NCBI RefSeq assembly: GCF_003385845.1
Contig: NZ_QRDJ01000008.1
Location: 620,001-684,000, forward strand
Length of the DNA: 64,000 bases
Origin: Kushneria indalinina DSM 14324
GTDB lineage: Bacteria > Pseudomonadota > Gammaproteobacteria > Pseudomonadales > Halomonadaceae
Direction: 5' to 3'
Shown piece by piece: positions 49,496 to 58,648 of this stretch (position 1 is its first letter; each line of letters starts with the position of its first letter). The notes below the pieces were generated by a model. The model searched no databases. It was given only the letters and a program-made list of their open reading frames with translations, and had not been told where the DNA came from. Made by a program: the position numbers and the translations under genes.

Positions 49496-49679
49496 TATTT
49501 CCCCAATTTCCCGGCTGCAATTGCCGGGTCTGTGCCGTACCATCATCTCCAGGTATGATACCTGCCTCTGGCAGGGTGTGACCCGATGTCATTACCCTGC
49601 CAATATGCCTTTATCAGGCCTTCGAATGCTTCATCAGAGTACAGCCATAACACTCGCATGAGTGCAGGGGGGATGGCCG

Positions 49680-52600
49680 TTGAGCGCCAGCAAGACCAGA
49701 CAATCGCAGTCACAGGCAAAGGCACGTCGCAGCAAAAGCGGCGCCAGCCCGCGAACAACGCGTAAAAGCGCCACCATGCAGCGCTCTCGACAGCGTGTGA
49801 CAAAAGCCCGGGATAACGCCCGCCACTTCAGCGCCAGACTTCAGGGCGCTGCCAAGGAAGGGGTTGCCATCATCATGCTGGCGCTTTGCGCCTTTCTGCT
49901 GCTGGCCCTTTTCAGTTACATGCCGGCCGATCCCAGCTGGTCGCACAGCGGTCCGGATCAGCAGGTCACCAACTGGATGGGACCTGTCGGGGCATGGCTT
50001 TCCGATGTTCTCTATTCCCTGTTCGGCGCCAGCGCGCTCTGGGCACCCGGCATGCTGGGACTGGGGGCCTGGCGGCTGATACGTGCCCGGGAGGCCCATG
50101 TCGTCTGGGATCCCATGGCGCTGGCCGTTCGTGGCGGCGGGCTGCTGCTGGTCATGGTGGCCACCTGCACCGTGGGCGCGCTGCATTTTCAGGATGCCAG
50201 CAACGACCTGCCCTATGGCTCGGGCGGCATCGTGGGCGAGGGTGTGTCGGCAGCGCTTGCATCGCTGGTGGGCAGGCATGGCACCACGCTGCTGTCGCTG
50301 GCGGCCTTTTTGTGTGGCATGCCGCTGCTGACCGGCATGTCCTGGTTTTCCATCATTGATGAAATGGGCAATGGCATCTGGCGTGGCGTGCGCTGGGGTG
50401 CGCGTCGGCTGGGGATGGCCGGTGCGCAGATCGGCAGTGCCGGCTCAAGGCTTCAGGAGCGCCGTCGTGAAATGGCGCAGGAGCGTCGTGAGGCCTACCT
50501 TGCCGCCCAATCAGAAGATGAGTTCGATTTCGGTCACGACGACGATGACACCGATACCGGGCTGAGAGCGGATGCCGAGGATGCACGGCCACGCCGTGAG
50601 CGTACCGGCCTTTTTGCGCGGCTGGTGCCCGGGCGTCGCACGCAAGTTCATGATGAAGAGGAGTTCCCTGAAGATCATGATGAGTTGGTAGCCACGGCGC
50701 GACAGCGCCATGACAGTGATGCTGACGATATCCACACACCGGTGTCCGGTATGCGTACCGGCGATGATGATATCCCCTGGGAGCAGCCCTACGAGGAAAC
50801 GCCTTCGGCGCGTGAGACGCAGGATGCCCGCTCACCCGTCGATACGGCGCCACCCGCGATGGATCGCTCTCAGGCCGCGAGCACTCGCGATGCCCATTCC
50901 CCGGTGGCCGAGTCTGAATACCCGGCGGCCGATACCGAGCGCCATGAGCCGCGGATGGATGCGACGCCCACGCCTCCGGAAGCCTTCGAGGAGGCCATGA
51001 CCGCCACCCGGGCATCGGCGGTCGATGAGCCGCTGGTACGCGCCCCGGAGGATTCCCGTGATGTTTTCGCGGCGCCAGAACGCGACGATGACGAAGTCCG
51101 TGAAGAAGAGACACCGGCGCCCGCGCCAGCACCACAGCAGCCGATGGCAACGCCTCAGGCCGCCGATGCCTCGTCAAGCGATGTGACGCGCCGGCGGATT
51201 CCGGAAGTCATCCCCGAGCCGCGTCTGGCCGAGGATGATGAGGAAAGCCTCGATGCTCCGGGTGCCGCATCGTTTGAACAGCCCGAATCGACAAGCCATA
51301 CAACGCCATCGGACAGGGCTCGCGAATACAGTGCGCCGTCGCCGACACCGGCTGCCTCTATGGACTCGACCTCGAATATAGACTCGACCTCGAACATGGA
51401 TCAGGCCTCGGACGACATGAGTCTGCCCGAGATGGAAAAGCCTTCTCATGAGCGTGCGACACCGCTTGTGGATGACCTGCAGGATGATGATCGACCGGTA
51501 CTGAGCTGGGAAGACGATGAGCCCGAGTTCTCGACGTCCCTGAGTGCGCGTGAACGTGAAGAGGCGGCGTCGCCGACAGGGGGATCGTCCGCTTCAACGC
51601 TGACGTTTGAGGAGGAGGACGATATTCGATATACGGCACCAGAGGCTCCTGCGCCGCAAGCGCCCGAGCCGGTTTCATCAACGCAGCCGTATCAGGAGAC
51701 GTCAGCACCGGCCACGCCATCGAATCGGAGTGACGAGCAGGCCCGGCCTCGACCGGACAATACCTCCGGCCAGACCCCGACAGCGCCTGTCGAAACGCCG
51801 GCGCCGGAGCCCGAGGTGGATGCCGAGGACAGCAGCAGCCCCACAGTCTGGACGGTGCAGCAGATGCAGACCCAGCGCCCCGTGCATGAGTCTGACGGTG
51901 AGCCGCTGGGCGAGCTGCCGTCCCTGTCGCTTCTGACGCCGCCGTCGTCTCACGAGCCGACCTACACGGCCGAACAGCTTCACGACATGGCAGAGCTGCT
52001 GGAAGTGCGCCTGCGTGAATATGGCGTCAAGGCCGAGGTCGTCGATACCTGGCCCGGCCCTGTCATCACGCGCTTTGAGATCAAGCCGGCACCCGGCGTG
52101 AAGGTCTCCAAGATCAGCAACCTGGCCAAGGATCTGGCGCGCTCGCTGATGGTGAAAAGCGTACGCGTGGTCGAGATCATTCCGGGACGCCCGACGGTCG
52201 GCATCGAGATCCCCAACCCCAACCGGGCCATGATCCGGCTGCGGGAGGTCTTTGACTCCGACGTCTATCAGGATGCCAGTTCTCCGGTCACGGTGGCACT
52301 GGGCCAGGACATTGGCGGCAATCCGGTCGTGGCCAACCTGAACAAGATGCCACACCTGCTGGTGGCCGGTACCACGGGCTCGGGCAAGTCGGTAGGCGTC
52401 AATGCCATGCTGATCTCGATGCTTTTGAAGGCCACGCCCGATGAAGTGCGCATGATCATGGTCGACCCCAAGATGCTGGAGCTGTCGGTGTATGACGGCA
52501 TCCCGCATCTGCTGGCGCCGGTCGTGACCGACATGAAGGAGGCCGCCAACGCGCTACGCTGGTGCGTGGCCGAAATGGAACGTCGCTACAAGCTGATGGC

Positions 52601-53408
52601 GGCCATGGGCGTGCGTAACCTGGCTGGTTTCAATGCGCGTATTGATGAGGCCTCCGCCGCCGGCGCCCAGATTGCCGACCCGCTGTGGGAGCCGCAGCCC
52701 TGGGAGATGCATGAGCAGCCGCCGGTGCTCGAAAAGCTGCCCTACATCGTGGTGGTGATCGACGAGTTCGCCGACATGTTCATGATCGTGGGCAAAAAGG
52801 TCGAAGAGCTGATTGCACGTATCGCCCAGAAGGCGCGTGCCGCCGGCATTCACCTGATTCTGGCCACGCAGCGTCCGTCAGTGGATGTCGTCACCGGTCT
52901 GATCAAGGCCAATATTCCCACGCGCATGGCCTTCCAGGTCTCCTCGCGGATCGACTCACGCACGATTCTGGATCAGGGCGGCGCCGAGCATCTGCTTGGC
53001 CACGGTGACATGCTGTATCTGCCGGCCGGTGCTGGTATTCCCATGCGCGTGCATGGTGCCTTTGTGGACGATGACGAGGTGCACCGCGTCGTCGATGACT
53101 GGAAGCGCCGCGGCGAGCCCGAGTATATCGATGAGATTCTCTCCGGCGGCGTCTCTGCTGATGCCCTGACAGGGCTTGAAGCCGAAGGCGAAGGCAGTGA
53201 CGATCCGGAGCAGGACGCGCTGTACGATGAGGCCGTGGCCTATGTGACCGAATCGCGCCGGGCGTCGATCTCCTCGGTCCAGCGTCGTTTCAAGATTGGC
53301 TACAACCGTGCGGCCCGTCTGGTTGAAGCGATGGAGATGGCAGGCGTCGTGTCATCCATGGGCAGCAACGGGGCAAGAGAGGTGCTGGCGTCACCGCCGG
53401 CACACTGA
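49680..53408 (+). CDS. ftsK: DNA translocase FtsK
   Basis: FtsK pumps DNA at the septum and activates XerCD at dif. A basic N-terminus leads into about four membrane helices (about 60-220). A very long acidic, Pro/Ser/Thr-rich linker (about 280-750) and the alpha/beta motor (about 765-1165) follow. Walker A is [12 protein letters not shown] near 896 and Walker [10 protein letters not shown] near 1024. The winged-helix gamma domain, which reads KOPS, fills the last 60 residues. A TTG at 49680 has AGGGGGG seven bases ahead; the frame also has a GTG at 49662 without a ribosome site. lolA and rarA follow, as in E. coli. Confidence 0.95.
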   Translation: MSASKTRQSQSQAKARRSKSGASPRTTRKSATMQRSRQRVTKARDNARHFSARLQGAAKEGVAIIMLALCAFLLLALFSYMPADPSWSHSGPDQQVTNWMGPVGAWLSDVLYSLFGASALWAPGMLGLGAWRLIRAREAHVVWDPMALAVRGGGLLLVMVATCTVGALHFQDASNDLPYGSGGIVGEGVSAALASLVGRHGTTLLSLAAFLCGMPLLTGMSWFSIIDEMGNGIWRGVRWGARRLGMAGAQIGSAGSRLQERRREMAQERREAYLAAQSEDEFDFGHDDDDTDTGLRADAEDARPRRERTGLFARLVPGRRTQVHDEEEFPEDHDELVATARQRHDSDADDIHTPVSGMRTGDDDIPWEQPYEETPSARETQDARSPVDTAPPAMDRSQAASTRDAHSPVAESEYPAADTERHEPRMDATPTPPEAFEEAMTATRASAVDEPLVRAPEDSRDVFAAPERDDDEVREEETPAPAPAPQQPMATPQAADASSSDVTRRRIPEVIPEPRLAEDDEESLDAPGAASFEQPESTSHTTPSDRAREYSAPSPTPAASMDSTSNIDSTSNMDQASDDMSLPEMEKPSHERATPLVDDLQDDDRPVLSWEDDEPEFSTSLSAREREEAASPTGGSSASTLTFEEEDDIRYTAPEAPAPQAPEPVSSTQPYQETSAPATPSNRSDEQARPRPDNTSGQTPTAPVETPAPEPEVDAEDSSSPTVWTVQQMQTQRPVHESDGEPLGELPSLSLLTPPSSHEPTYTAEQLHDMAELLEVRLREYGVKAEVVDTWPGPVITRFEIKPAPGVKVSKISNLAKDLARSLMVKSVRVVEIIPGRPTVGIEIPNPNRAMIRLREVFDSDVYQDASSPVTVALGQDIGGNPVVANLNKMPHLLVAGTTGSGKSVGVNAMLISMLLKATPDEVRMIMVDPKMLELSVYDGIPHLLAPVVTDMKEAANALRWCVAEMERRYKLMAAMGVRNLAGFNARIDEASAAGAQIADPLWEPQPWEMHEQPPVLEKLPYIVVVIDEFADMFMIVGKKVEELIARIAQKARAAGIHLILATQRPSVDVVTGLIKANIPTRMAFQVSSRIDSRTILDQGGAEHLLGHGDMLYLPAGAGIPMRVHGAFVDDDEVHRVVDDWKRRGEPEYIDEILSGGVSADALTGLEAEGEGSDDPEQDALYDEAVAYVTESRRASISSVQRRFKIGYNRAARLVEAMEMAGVVSSMGSNGAREVLASPPAH

Positions 53409-53475
53409 CCACGCTGCCAGGACAACACCTTGATAAGCCTCGATAATCTTAAGTTTCAGAAGGGGCTTGCATCGA

Positions 53476-53496
53476 ACCTGTCACCTGGTGGCAGGT
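53476..53496 (+). other. Hairpin in the lolA leader
   Basis: ACCTGTCAC and GTGGCAGGT (one G-T pair) form a nine-pair stem with a three-base loop between ftsK and lolA. No T-run follows. It may be a weak transcript end or leader structure. Confidence 0.4.
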
Positions 53497-53543
53497 CAAA
53501 GGGACACCACGGCATGCACTGCCAATAAGGACAGGATGTTTCA

Positions 53544-54206
53544 ATGACACTAATGACTCACGGCCGCAGTGGCCTTGCTCGTAAGCTGGGTCTGGCGGGT
53601 GCCACCCTCATGACGGCCTGCATGACACTGCCGGCGCAGGCGGCCTCCAATGATGCCGAGCGACTGACCTCGCTGCTTGAACCTCTTAAAACCTACTCTG
53701 CCGACTTCAACCAGCAGGTCGCCAGCGGCGGCGGCAGCCTGCAGGATGCCAGCGGACACATGTGGCTCTCGCGTCCCGGGCGCTTTAAATGGGAAGTTTC
53801 TGACCCCTATCGTCAGACCGTGGTCTCCGACGGGCAGAAGGTGTATCTCTACGACCCCGATCTTGAACAGGTCAGCATTCGCCCGCTGGATCAGCGCGTG
53901 ACCCATACGCCGGCACTGCTGCTCTCCGGTCAGGCCAACGAGCTGACCGAGAACTACAATGTGTCGCGTCGCCAGCAGGGAACCACCGAGTTTTTCGCGC
54001 TCTCGCCGCGCTCCAACGACACGCTGTTCGAGTCCCTGGAGCTAGTGTTCAACAACGAGCGTCTTTCGGGAATCGATCTGACCGATGGCACCGGCCAGCG
54101 CACGGAAATCTCGTTTCGCAATATTGAGGTCAACCCCGATATCAGCGAATCGCAGTTTCAGTTCGAGATTCCCGAGGGGGCTGATGTGATGCGCGAAGGC
54201 AACTGA
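53544..54206 (+). CDS. lolA: Outer-membrane lipoprotein carrier protein LolA
   Basis: LolA ferries lipoproteins across the periplasm from LolCDE to LolB. A signal peptide (about 1-33, ending PAQA) precedes the half-barrel domain. The conserved YSADFNQQV, GHMWLSRPGRFKWEVSDPYRQTVVSDGQKVYLYDPDLEQV and QFEIPEGADVM blocks are all present. Length (220 residues) is normal. It lies between ftsK and rarA, the usual order. Confidence 0.95.
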   Translation: MTLMTHGRSGLARKLGLAGATLMTACMTLPAQAASNDAERLTSLLEPLKTYSADFNQQVASGGGSLQDASGHMWLSRPGRFKWEVSDPYRQTVVSDGQKVYLYDPDLEQVSIRPLDQRVTHTPALLLSGQANELTENYNVSRRQQGTTEFFALSPRSNDTLFESLELVFNNERLSGIDLTDGTGQRTEISFRNIEVNPDISESQFQFEIPEGADVMREGN

Positions 54207-54263
54207 TTGATACCGCGTTATCTGCCATGATGGAGGCATGATTCGCACAAGGGTGCCTTCCTC

Positions 54264-55613
54264 ATGAGTGACCTGTTTGATCGTGACGCGCCGCCTGGGC
54301 AACCCCTGGCGGCGCGTCTGCGTCCGGCCCGGCTGGAAGACTATATCGGGCAGTCCCATCTGCTGGGACCGGACCGCCCATTGACGCGAGCTTTGGCGCG
54401 CGATCAGCTCTATTCAATGATCCTGTGGGGGCCGCCCGGGGTCGGCAAGACCACTCTGGCGCGCCTGATCGCCGGCTACACACGGTCGCATTTTGCCACG
54501 CTCTCGGCCGTGTCGGCAGGCGTCAAGGAGATCCGCGCCGCGGCCTTTGAGGCGCAGCAGCGCGGTCAGAGCGGACAGCGCACGCTACTGTTCGTTGATG
54601 AGGTGCATCGCTTCAACAAGGCGCAGCAGGATGCCTTCCTGCCCTGGGTCGAAGAGGGCGTATTTACGTTTGTCGGCGCCACGACCGAAAACCCCTCCTT
54701 TGAGCTCAACAACGCATTGCTCTCTCGCGCGCGCGTTCACGTGCTCAAGTCACTGAGCGTTGAAGAGCTGCGTCAGGTCATCGACAGGGCGCTGATCGAG
54801 CCTGCCGGACTGGGCGAAGCCGGTATCGAGGCATCAAGCAGCGTGCGCGATCTTCTGGCGCAGGCGGCTGACGGTGATGCGCGTCGTGCGCTCAATCTGC
54901 TTGAAATTGCCGCTGACATGGCCGAGGCAGGGCGCAAGGGTGAGGCGCCAACACTATCGCAGGCAGTCATCGAGGAGGTTCTGGGGGAGAGTACGCGCCG
55001 ACTCGATCGGGGTGGCGATCTCTTTTATGACCAGATTTCGGCCCTGCACAAGTCAGTGCGCGGCAGTGCCCCCGATGCCGCGCTCTACTGGTACTGCCGC
55101 ATGCTCGATGGCGGGGCAGACCCGCTCTACATCGCCCGTCGTGTGGTGCGCATGGCAAGTGAAGAGATTGGCAACGCAGACCCCAGAGCACTGCGCCTGG
55201 CGCTCGATGGCTGGGAGGTGCAGGAGCGTCTGGGCAGTCCGGAAGGCGAGCTTGCCGTGGCTCAGGCCATTCTCTATATCGCCAGCGCCCCGAAAAGTAA
55301 TGCCGCCTATGTCGCCTATAACCAGGCACGGGCGCATGTGGCGTCCACGCCCGGACATGATGTGCCGGTACATCTGCGCAATGCGCCGACGTCCCTGATG
55401 AAGTCACTGGGACATGGTCACGAATACCGTTATGCCCATGATGAACCGCATGCCTACGCGGCGGGTGAAACCTATTTTCCCGAGGCGCTGGTGGGAACCC
55501 GCTACTATCAACCGGTCGAACGCGGTCTTGAAAAGCGCATAGGCGAAAAGCTTGAGTGGCTGGAGGGGCTGGATCAGGCTGCGACGCATCGACGCAGCGA
55601 TGAATCGTCATGA
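54264..55613 (+). CDS. rarA: Replication-associated recombination protein RarA
   Basis: RarA (MgsA) is a clamp-loader-like AAA+ ATPase that acts at stalled replication forks. The [12 protein letters not shown]-terminal block, Walker [10 protein letters not shown] (about 55-63), Walker [16 protein letters not shown] and the sensor region [12 protein letters not shown] are clear. The C-terminal tetramerisation domain with [12 protein letters not shown] follows. Length (449 residues) is normal. In E. coli and Pseudomonas serS comes next, with or without crcB. Here serS is missing and a small frame overlaps the stop codon. Confidence 0.96.
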   Translation: MSDLFDRDAPPGQPLAARLRPARLEDYIGQSHLLGPDRPLTRALARDQLYSMILWGPPGVGKTTLARLIAGYTRSHFATLSAVSAGVKEIRAAAFEAQQRGQSGQRTLLFVDEVHRFNKAQQDAFLPWVEEGVFTFVGATTENPSFELNNALLSRARVHVLKSLSVEELRQVIDRALIEPAGLGEAGIEASSSVRDLLAQAADGDARRALNLLEIAADMAEAGRKGEAPTLSQAVIEEVLGESTRRLDRGGDLFYDQISALHKSVRGSAPDAALYWYCRMLDGGADPLYIARRVVRMASEEIGNADPRALRLALDGWEVQERLGSPEGELAVAQAILYIASAPKSNAAYVAYNQARAHVASTPGHDVPVHLRNAPTSLMKSLGHGHEYRYAHDEPHAYAAGETYFPEALVGTRYYQPVERGLEKRIGEKLEWLEGLDQAATHRRSDESS

Positions 55614-55744
55614 AAAAGGATGAGTCCGGAGCCCGTGTGCCTTATGCCCGCCATGGCGGGATCGAGGTTGGAACAGGTGCCGGGGCGGGGTTGTCTGCTG
55701 TAGCGGGTATTAAATTTAATGAGCCGGGTATGCGACCAAAGTAA
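55610..55744 (+). CDS. Candidate small protein (44 codons) overlapping the rarA stop
   Basis: An ATG sits inside the rarA stop (ATGA) and opens a frame of 44 codons ending in TAA at 55742-55744. The predicted peptide begins [10 protein letters not shown] and has a Gly/Ala-rich middle (GTGAGAGLSAVAG). There is no independent ribosome site and no family I recognise. It could be a coupled small protein, a remnant of crcB or other lost DNA, or chance. Confidence 0.25.
   Translation: MKKDESGARVPYARHGGIEVGTGAGAGLSAVAGIKFNEPGMRPK
55647..55660. repeat. GC palindrome CCCGCCATGGCGGG (copy 1)
   Basis: The fourteen bases are a perfect palindrome lying after rarA. A longer copy with the same core occurs after trmA at 58451-58468. 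Two copies in intergenic DNA suggest a REP-like or terminator-like element, but a wider survey would be needed. Confidence 0.4.
55691..55720 (+). promoter_or_regulatory. Possible promoter of the hemerythrin-like gene
   Basis: TTGTCT (55691-55696), an 18-base spacer and TTTAAT (55715-55720) make a plausible sigma70 pair. The -10 is part of a perfect palindrome ATTAAATTTAAT (55709-55720), the only AT-rich patch in this gap, and may be a regulator site. Confidence 0.35.
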
Positions 55745-55806
55745 GTGGCGATCGCCTTCAAAAAGCACAAGACTGGTATCTGGTCAAATTTGCCGGAGAC
55801 GCCGCC

Positions 55807-56358
55807 ATGCTCAAGTTGACTCAGCTTCGTCAGGATCATGCACATATGGCTCGACTGCTTCATGTGCTCACGCTGCAGCATCGTTATCTTGTGACCGGAG
55901 AGCGCCCCAGCTTTCGTCTCATGCGTGAGGCCTGTGATTACATCATGGACTACATGGATGACTATATCGTGCCGCTGGAAACGCTCTGCGGTAATCGCCT
56001 GACCGAGCGCGGTGCGCATACCGGGCAGGAAATCTGTGAGCTGGCCGGTGAGTATCGCGAACTCAAACAGCGTCTGAAGCATCTGGGAGAAGATCTCGAT
56101 AATATCCTGATGGATGCCATCATGCCGATGACGCTTTTTGGCGAGCGTCTCAAGGCCTATCTGGACGCGCATCGTCATGTGCTGCGCATGGAACGTGAAC
56201 ATCTCTTCCCGCTGCTCGATGCCAGCCTGGATGAGAAAGAGTACGTTGAGCTGCGCGATACGCTGCCGCTTCAGGCCCGCACGCAGCTGGCGCGTCTCCA
56301 GCAGGAGTATCCCGACCTCTACGCCGAGTTTCGCGAAATCCGACCGGCGGTGGCCTGA
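55807..56358 (+). CDS. Hemerythrin-like four-helix protein with a degenerate metal site
   Basis: The 183-residue helical protein aligns with bacterial HHE/hemerythrin-like domains: helix 1 RQDHAHMARLLHVL (His11), helix 2 YIMDYMDDYIVPLETL, helix 3 GEYRELKQRL, helix 4 HRHVLRMEREHLFPLLD. In the family, helix 2 normally reads Asp-x-His-His-Pro-x-Glu and helix 3 has Glu-His. Here these positions are Ile-Val and Tyr, so only part of the diiron ligand set remains. Active members bind O2, NO or iron; this one may bind a single metal or none. It replaces serS in the expected gene order. It faces the DsrE-like gene across a terminator. Confidence 0.8.
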   Translation: MLKLTQLRQDHAHMARLLHVLTLQHRYLVTGERPSFRLMREACDYIMDYMDDYIVPLETLCGNRLTERGAHTGQEICELAGEYRELKQRLKHLGEDLDNILMDAIMPMTLFGERLKAYLDAHRHVLRMEREHLFPLLDASLDEKEYVELRDTLPLQARTQLARLQQEYPDLYAEFREIRPAVA

Positions 56359-56430
56359 GTGCCGATTTCCCGGGTGCAAGCCCGTGATCCCGAGCAGACA
56401 GTCGTACAGTCGGCAGTAGCACAAACATGA

Positions 56431-56466
56431 GCGGGGCGGCATTCACATGCCGCCCCGCGTTGTTTA
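56431..56466. terminator. Terminator between the hemerythrin-like and DsrE-like genes
   Basis: GCGGGGCGGCAT pairs perfectly with ATGCCGCCCCGC around TCAC. GTTGTTT follows on the plus strand and a weaker T-rich run on the other side, so it can serve both convergent genes. Confidence 0.75.
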
Positions 56467-56486
56467 ATGCCGGTATCGAACGGCGG

Positions 56487-57071
56487 TTATAACCGCTCGT
56501 AGGCGTAACCTTCATTGCCGTAGATGGCCAGCGTGCTGAGTGCTGAAGGGGTGATGTCAATCTCGTCATTGACCTGGTCATCGGCAATCTTCCAGTGGTT
56601 GAGCACCTGTCCACACACGCGTACATGAACGCCTGCTTGTGTCAGGGCGCTGACCAGGGGGACGTTGGGATTGTCGAACCCGAACCACTTGTTATAGACA
56701 TCGGAGTTCACGACGCTGCGGGTCGCATCCCCATGGATGATCGCTACAAAGTCCAGGTTTTCCAGCGGAACGCCTGCCTCGGCAAAGACGTTGACGGCGC
56801 GTGCCACGCGCATCAGACCGGGGTTGATGGTACGCGGGTCATCACTGTCACTGACCACATCAAAAATGACTTTATAATGCTTGTTGGGGTCAGGCACATC
56901 CACCGTGTCATGACGCTCGGCAATGCCGCCAAATTTCTCGATGGCCGGATAAAGTGCGTGGTCGATACCCGCTGCCGGCTTGCGTGGAATGACTGCGGCG
57001 AAAATCACCATGAGTACGGCTGCAAATACCAGTGCCGCCAGCATCCAGTACCGCTTGAGAAGAGTCAGCAT
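56487..57071 (-). CDS. Membrane-anchored DsrE/DsrF-like family protein
   Basis: The 194-residue protein begins with one hydrophobic helix (about 8-30), either an uncleaved signal anchor or a signal peptide. A DsrE-like alpha/beta domain follows: YKVIFDVVSDSDDPRTINPGLMRVARAVNVFAEAG, then DFVAIIHGDATRSVVN. The sole conserved-type Cys is in VRVCGQVLNHWKI. Such periplasmic DsrE homologues occur near sulfur or redox genes, but their reaction is not known. The ATG at 57071 has AGGGA upstream; earlier codons give a leader without a membrane pattern. Confidence 0.82.
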   Translation of the reverse strand: MLTLLKRYWMLAALVFAAVLMVIFAAVIPRKPAAGIDHALYPAIEKFGGIAERHDTVDVPDPNKHYKVIFDVVSDSDDPRTINPGLMRVARAVNVFAEAGVPLENLDFVAIIHGDATRSVVNSDVYNKWFGFDNPNVPLVSALTQAGVHVRVCGQVLNHWKIADDQVNDEIDITPSALSTLAIYGNEGYAYERL

Positions 57072-57314
57072 GTCGAGTCCCTGAAAGCGAAAGAAGTGAT
57101 GGTTATCGTGACAAGATGTTCCCCTGATGGGCAACGATCGAGATATAGCCAATAAGGCGGCGGGAGTCTACAGCATTTGTCAGGGTGACGCCGTATCACA
57201 GGTCACCGACGGGCCATGGGCGGCGTCAGTACTTGAGCTGCGATCGGCAGACGCTACACTGGCGGCCTCTTTCATCATGACCGTTATCATGACGGCCGGA
57301 TCAGGTATTTCACA

Positions 57315-58424
57315 TTGAGCGTACCCGTCGTTGCCCCCGACCAGTACTCTGCGCTGCTTGACGCCAAGCGCCAGCGCATTATCGATCAGTTTGCCCGCTT
57401 CAAGGCGCCGCCGCTTGAGGTATTTGCCTCCCCGGCCAGCCATTACCGCATGCGCTGTGAATTTCGCATCTGGCATGAAGGCGATGATCTCTTTCATGCC
57501 ATGTTTGAGGCCGATACAGACGGTGTTAAACAAACCGTGCGTATGGATCAGTATGACGTGGCAAGCCGGCGCATCAACACCCTGATGACGCAGCTGGTAG
57601 ACGCCATTCGTGACAGGCCGGTACTGCGTCATCGTCTTTTTCAGGTGGAGTACCTGACGACCCGTCAGGGCGAGACGCTGGTGACGCTGGTGTACCATCG
57701 AAAGCTTGATGACGAGTGGGAACAGGCCGCCCGCGAGCTCGAAACGACGCTGGACGCCGCCATTATCGGCCGGGCGCGCAAGCAGCGCCTTGTACTGACG
57801 CGTGAATCGGTTACCGAGCATCTCACCGTGGCCGGGCGCGTGTTCAGCTACCAGCAGGTCGAAAACAGCTTTACCCAGCCCAACGCCGACATCGCCGAAA
57901 GCATGCTTAACTGGGCTCGAGAGGTCACACAGGGTGATGAGGGCCAGCGCCGCGAGACCGATCTGGTCGAGCTTTACTGCGGCAATGGCAATTTCACGAT
58001 TGCCCTGGCAGACAATTTCCGCCGCGTGGTGGCTACCGAAATTTCACGCACGTCGGTGGCCTCGGCCCAGCATAATCTGGCCCTGAATGGCATCGACAAT
58101 GCCCATGTGGCGCGCATGTCGAGCGAGGAGTTCGCCCAGGCGCTGTCAGGTGAAAAAACGGGACGACGGGTCAGCGAGATGGCGCTTGAAAGCCATGATT
58201 TCTCGACCGTGCTGGTGGATCCGCCGCGGGCAGGTCTTGATACCGACAGCTGTGAACAGATCGCCCGCTTTGATGACATCGTCTATATCTCCTGCAATCC
58301 CGATACCCTGGAAACCAATCTGGAGCAGCTCGGGCGTACCCACGACATTCATCGCTTTGCGCTCTTTGATCAGTTTCCCTACACCGACCACTGCGAATGT
58401 GGGGTCCTGCTCAGGCGGCGCTGA
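57315..58424 (+). CDS. trmA: tRNA (uracil-5-)-methyltransferase TrmA
   Basis: TrmA makes m5U54 in the T-loop of tRNA with SAM. The family blocks SHYRMRCEFRIWHEGDDLFHAMF, QVENSFTQPN, LYCGNGNFTIALA (SAM loop), VDPPRAGLD and YISCNP (catalytic Cys327) are complete, with the general base Glu in HCECGVLL at the end. The start is a TTG at 57315 with a weak CAGG upstream, and the frame has no better start. Length (369 residues) matches the E. coli enzyme and not the RlmCD type. Confidence 0.95.
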   Translation: MSVPVVAPDQYSALLDAKRQRIIDQFARFKAPPLEVFASPASHYRMRCEFRIWHEGDDLFHAMFEADTDGVKQTVRMDQYDVASRRINTLMTQLVDAIRDRPVLRHRLFQVEYLTTRQGETLVTLVYHRKLDDEWEQAARELETTLDAAIIGRARKQRLVLTRESVTEHLTVAGRVFSYQQVENSFTQPNADIAESMLNWAREVTQGDEGQRRETDLVELYCGNGNFTIALADNFRRVVATEISRTSVASAQHNLALNGIDNAHVARMSSEEFAQALSGEKTGRRVSEMALESHDFSTVLVDPPRAGLDTDSCEQIARFDDIVYISCNPDTLETNLEQLGRTHDIHRFALFDQFPYTDHCECGVLLRRR

Positions 58425-58450
58425 CCGCCACTCACAGGGGCGACTGTCCT

Positions 58451-58468
58451 GCCCCGCCATGGCGGGGC
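58451..58468. repeat. GC palindrome GCCCCGCCATGGCGGGGC (copy 2)
   Basis: An 18-base perfect palindrome after trmA shares the core CCCGCCATGGCGGG with 55647-55660. There is no T-run, so intrinsic termination is doubtful. A separate inverted repeat, GCCCCATG (58517-58524) with CATGGGGC (58534-58541), lies further on in the gdh leader. Confidence 0.45.
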
Positions 58469-58648
58469 CGATGCGTTTCCGGGTCAGCCATGCTGATCGG
58501 GTCATTGCCGGCGCCAGCCCCATGCCGGTTGGTCATGGGGCATGATAAAAATGGGTATACAGTAGGGATAAAGCGTTTGCTGAACTAGGATGTCACGGTG
58601 GTCATCCCATCAGGATGCGTAGGCATTTGCGGTACGCGAGGAGAATCG

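Noticed and set aside
55642-56442. A 266-codon minus-strand frame over the hemerythrin-like gene
   Set aside because: The plus-strand frame shows a recognisable helical domain with a sensible start; the minus frame is compositionally odd and matches nothing.
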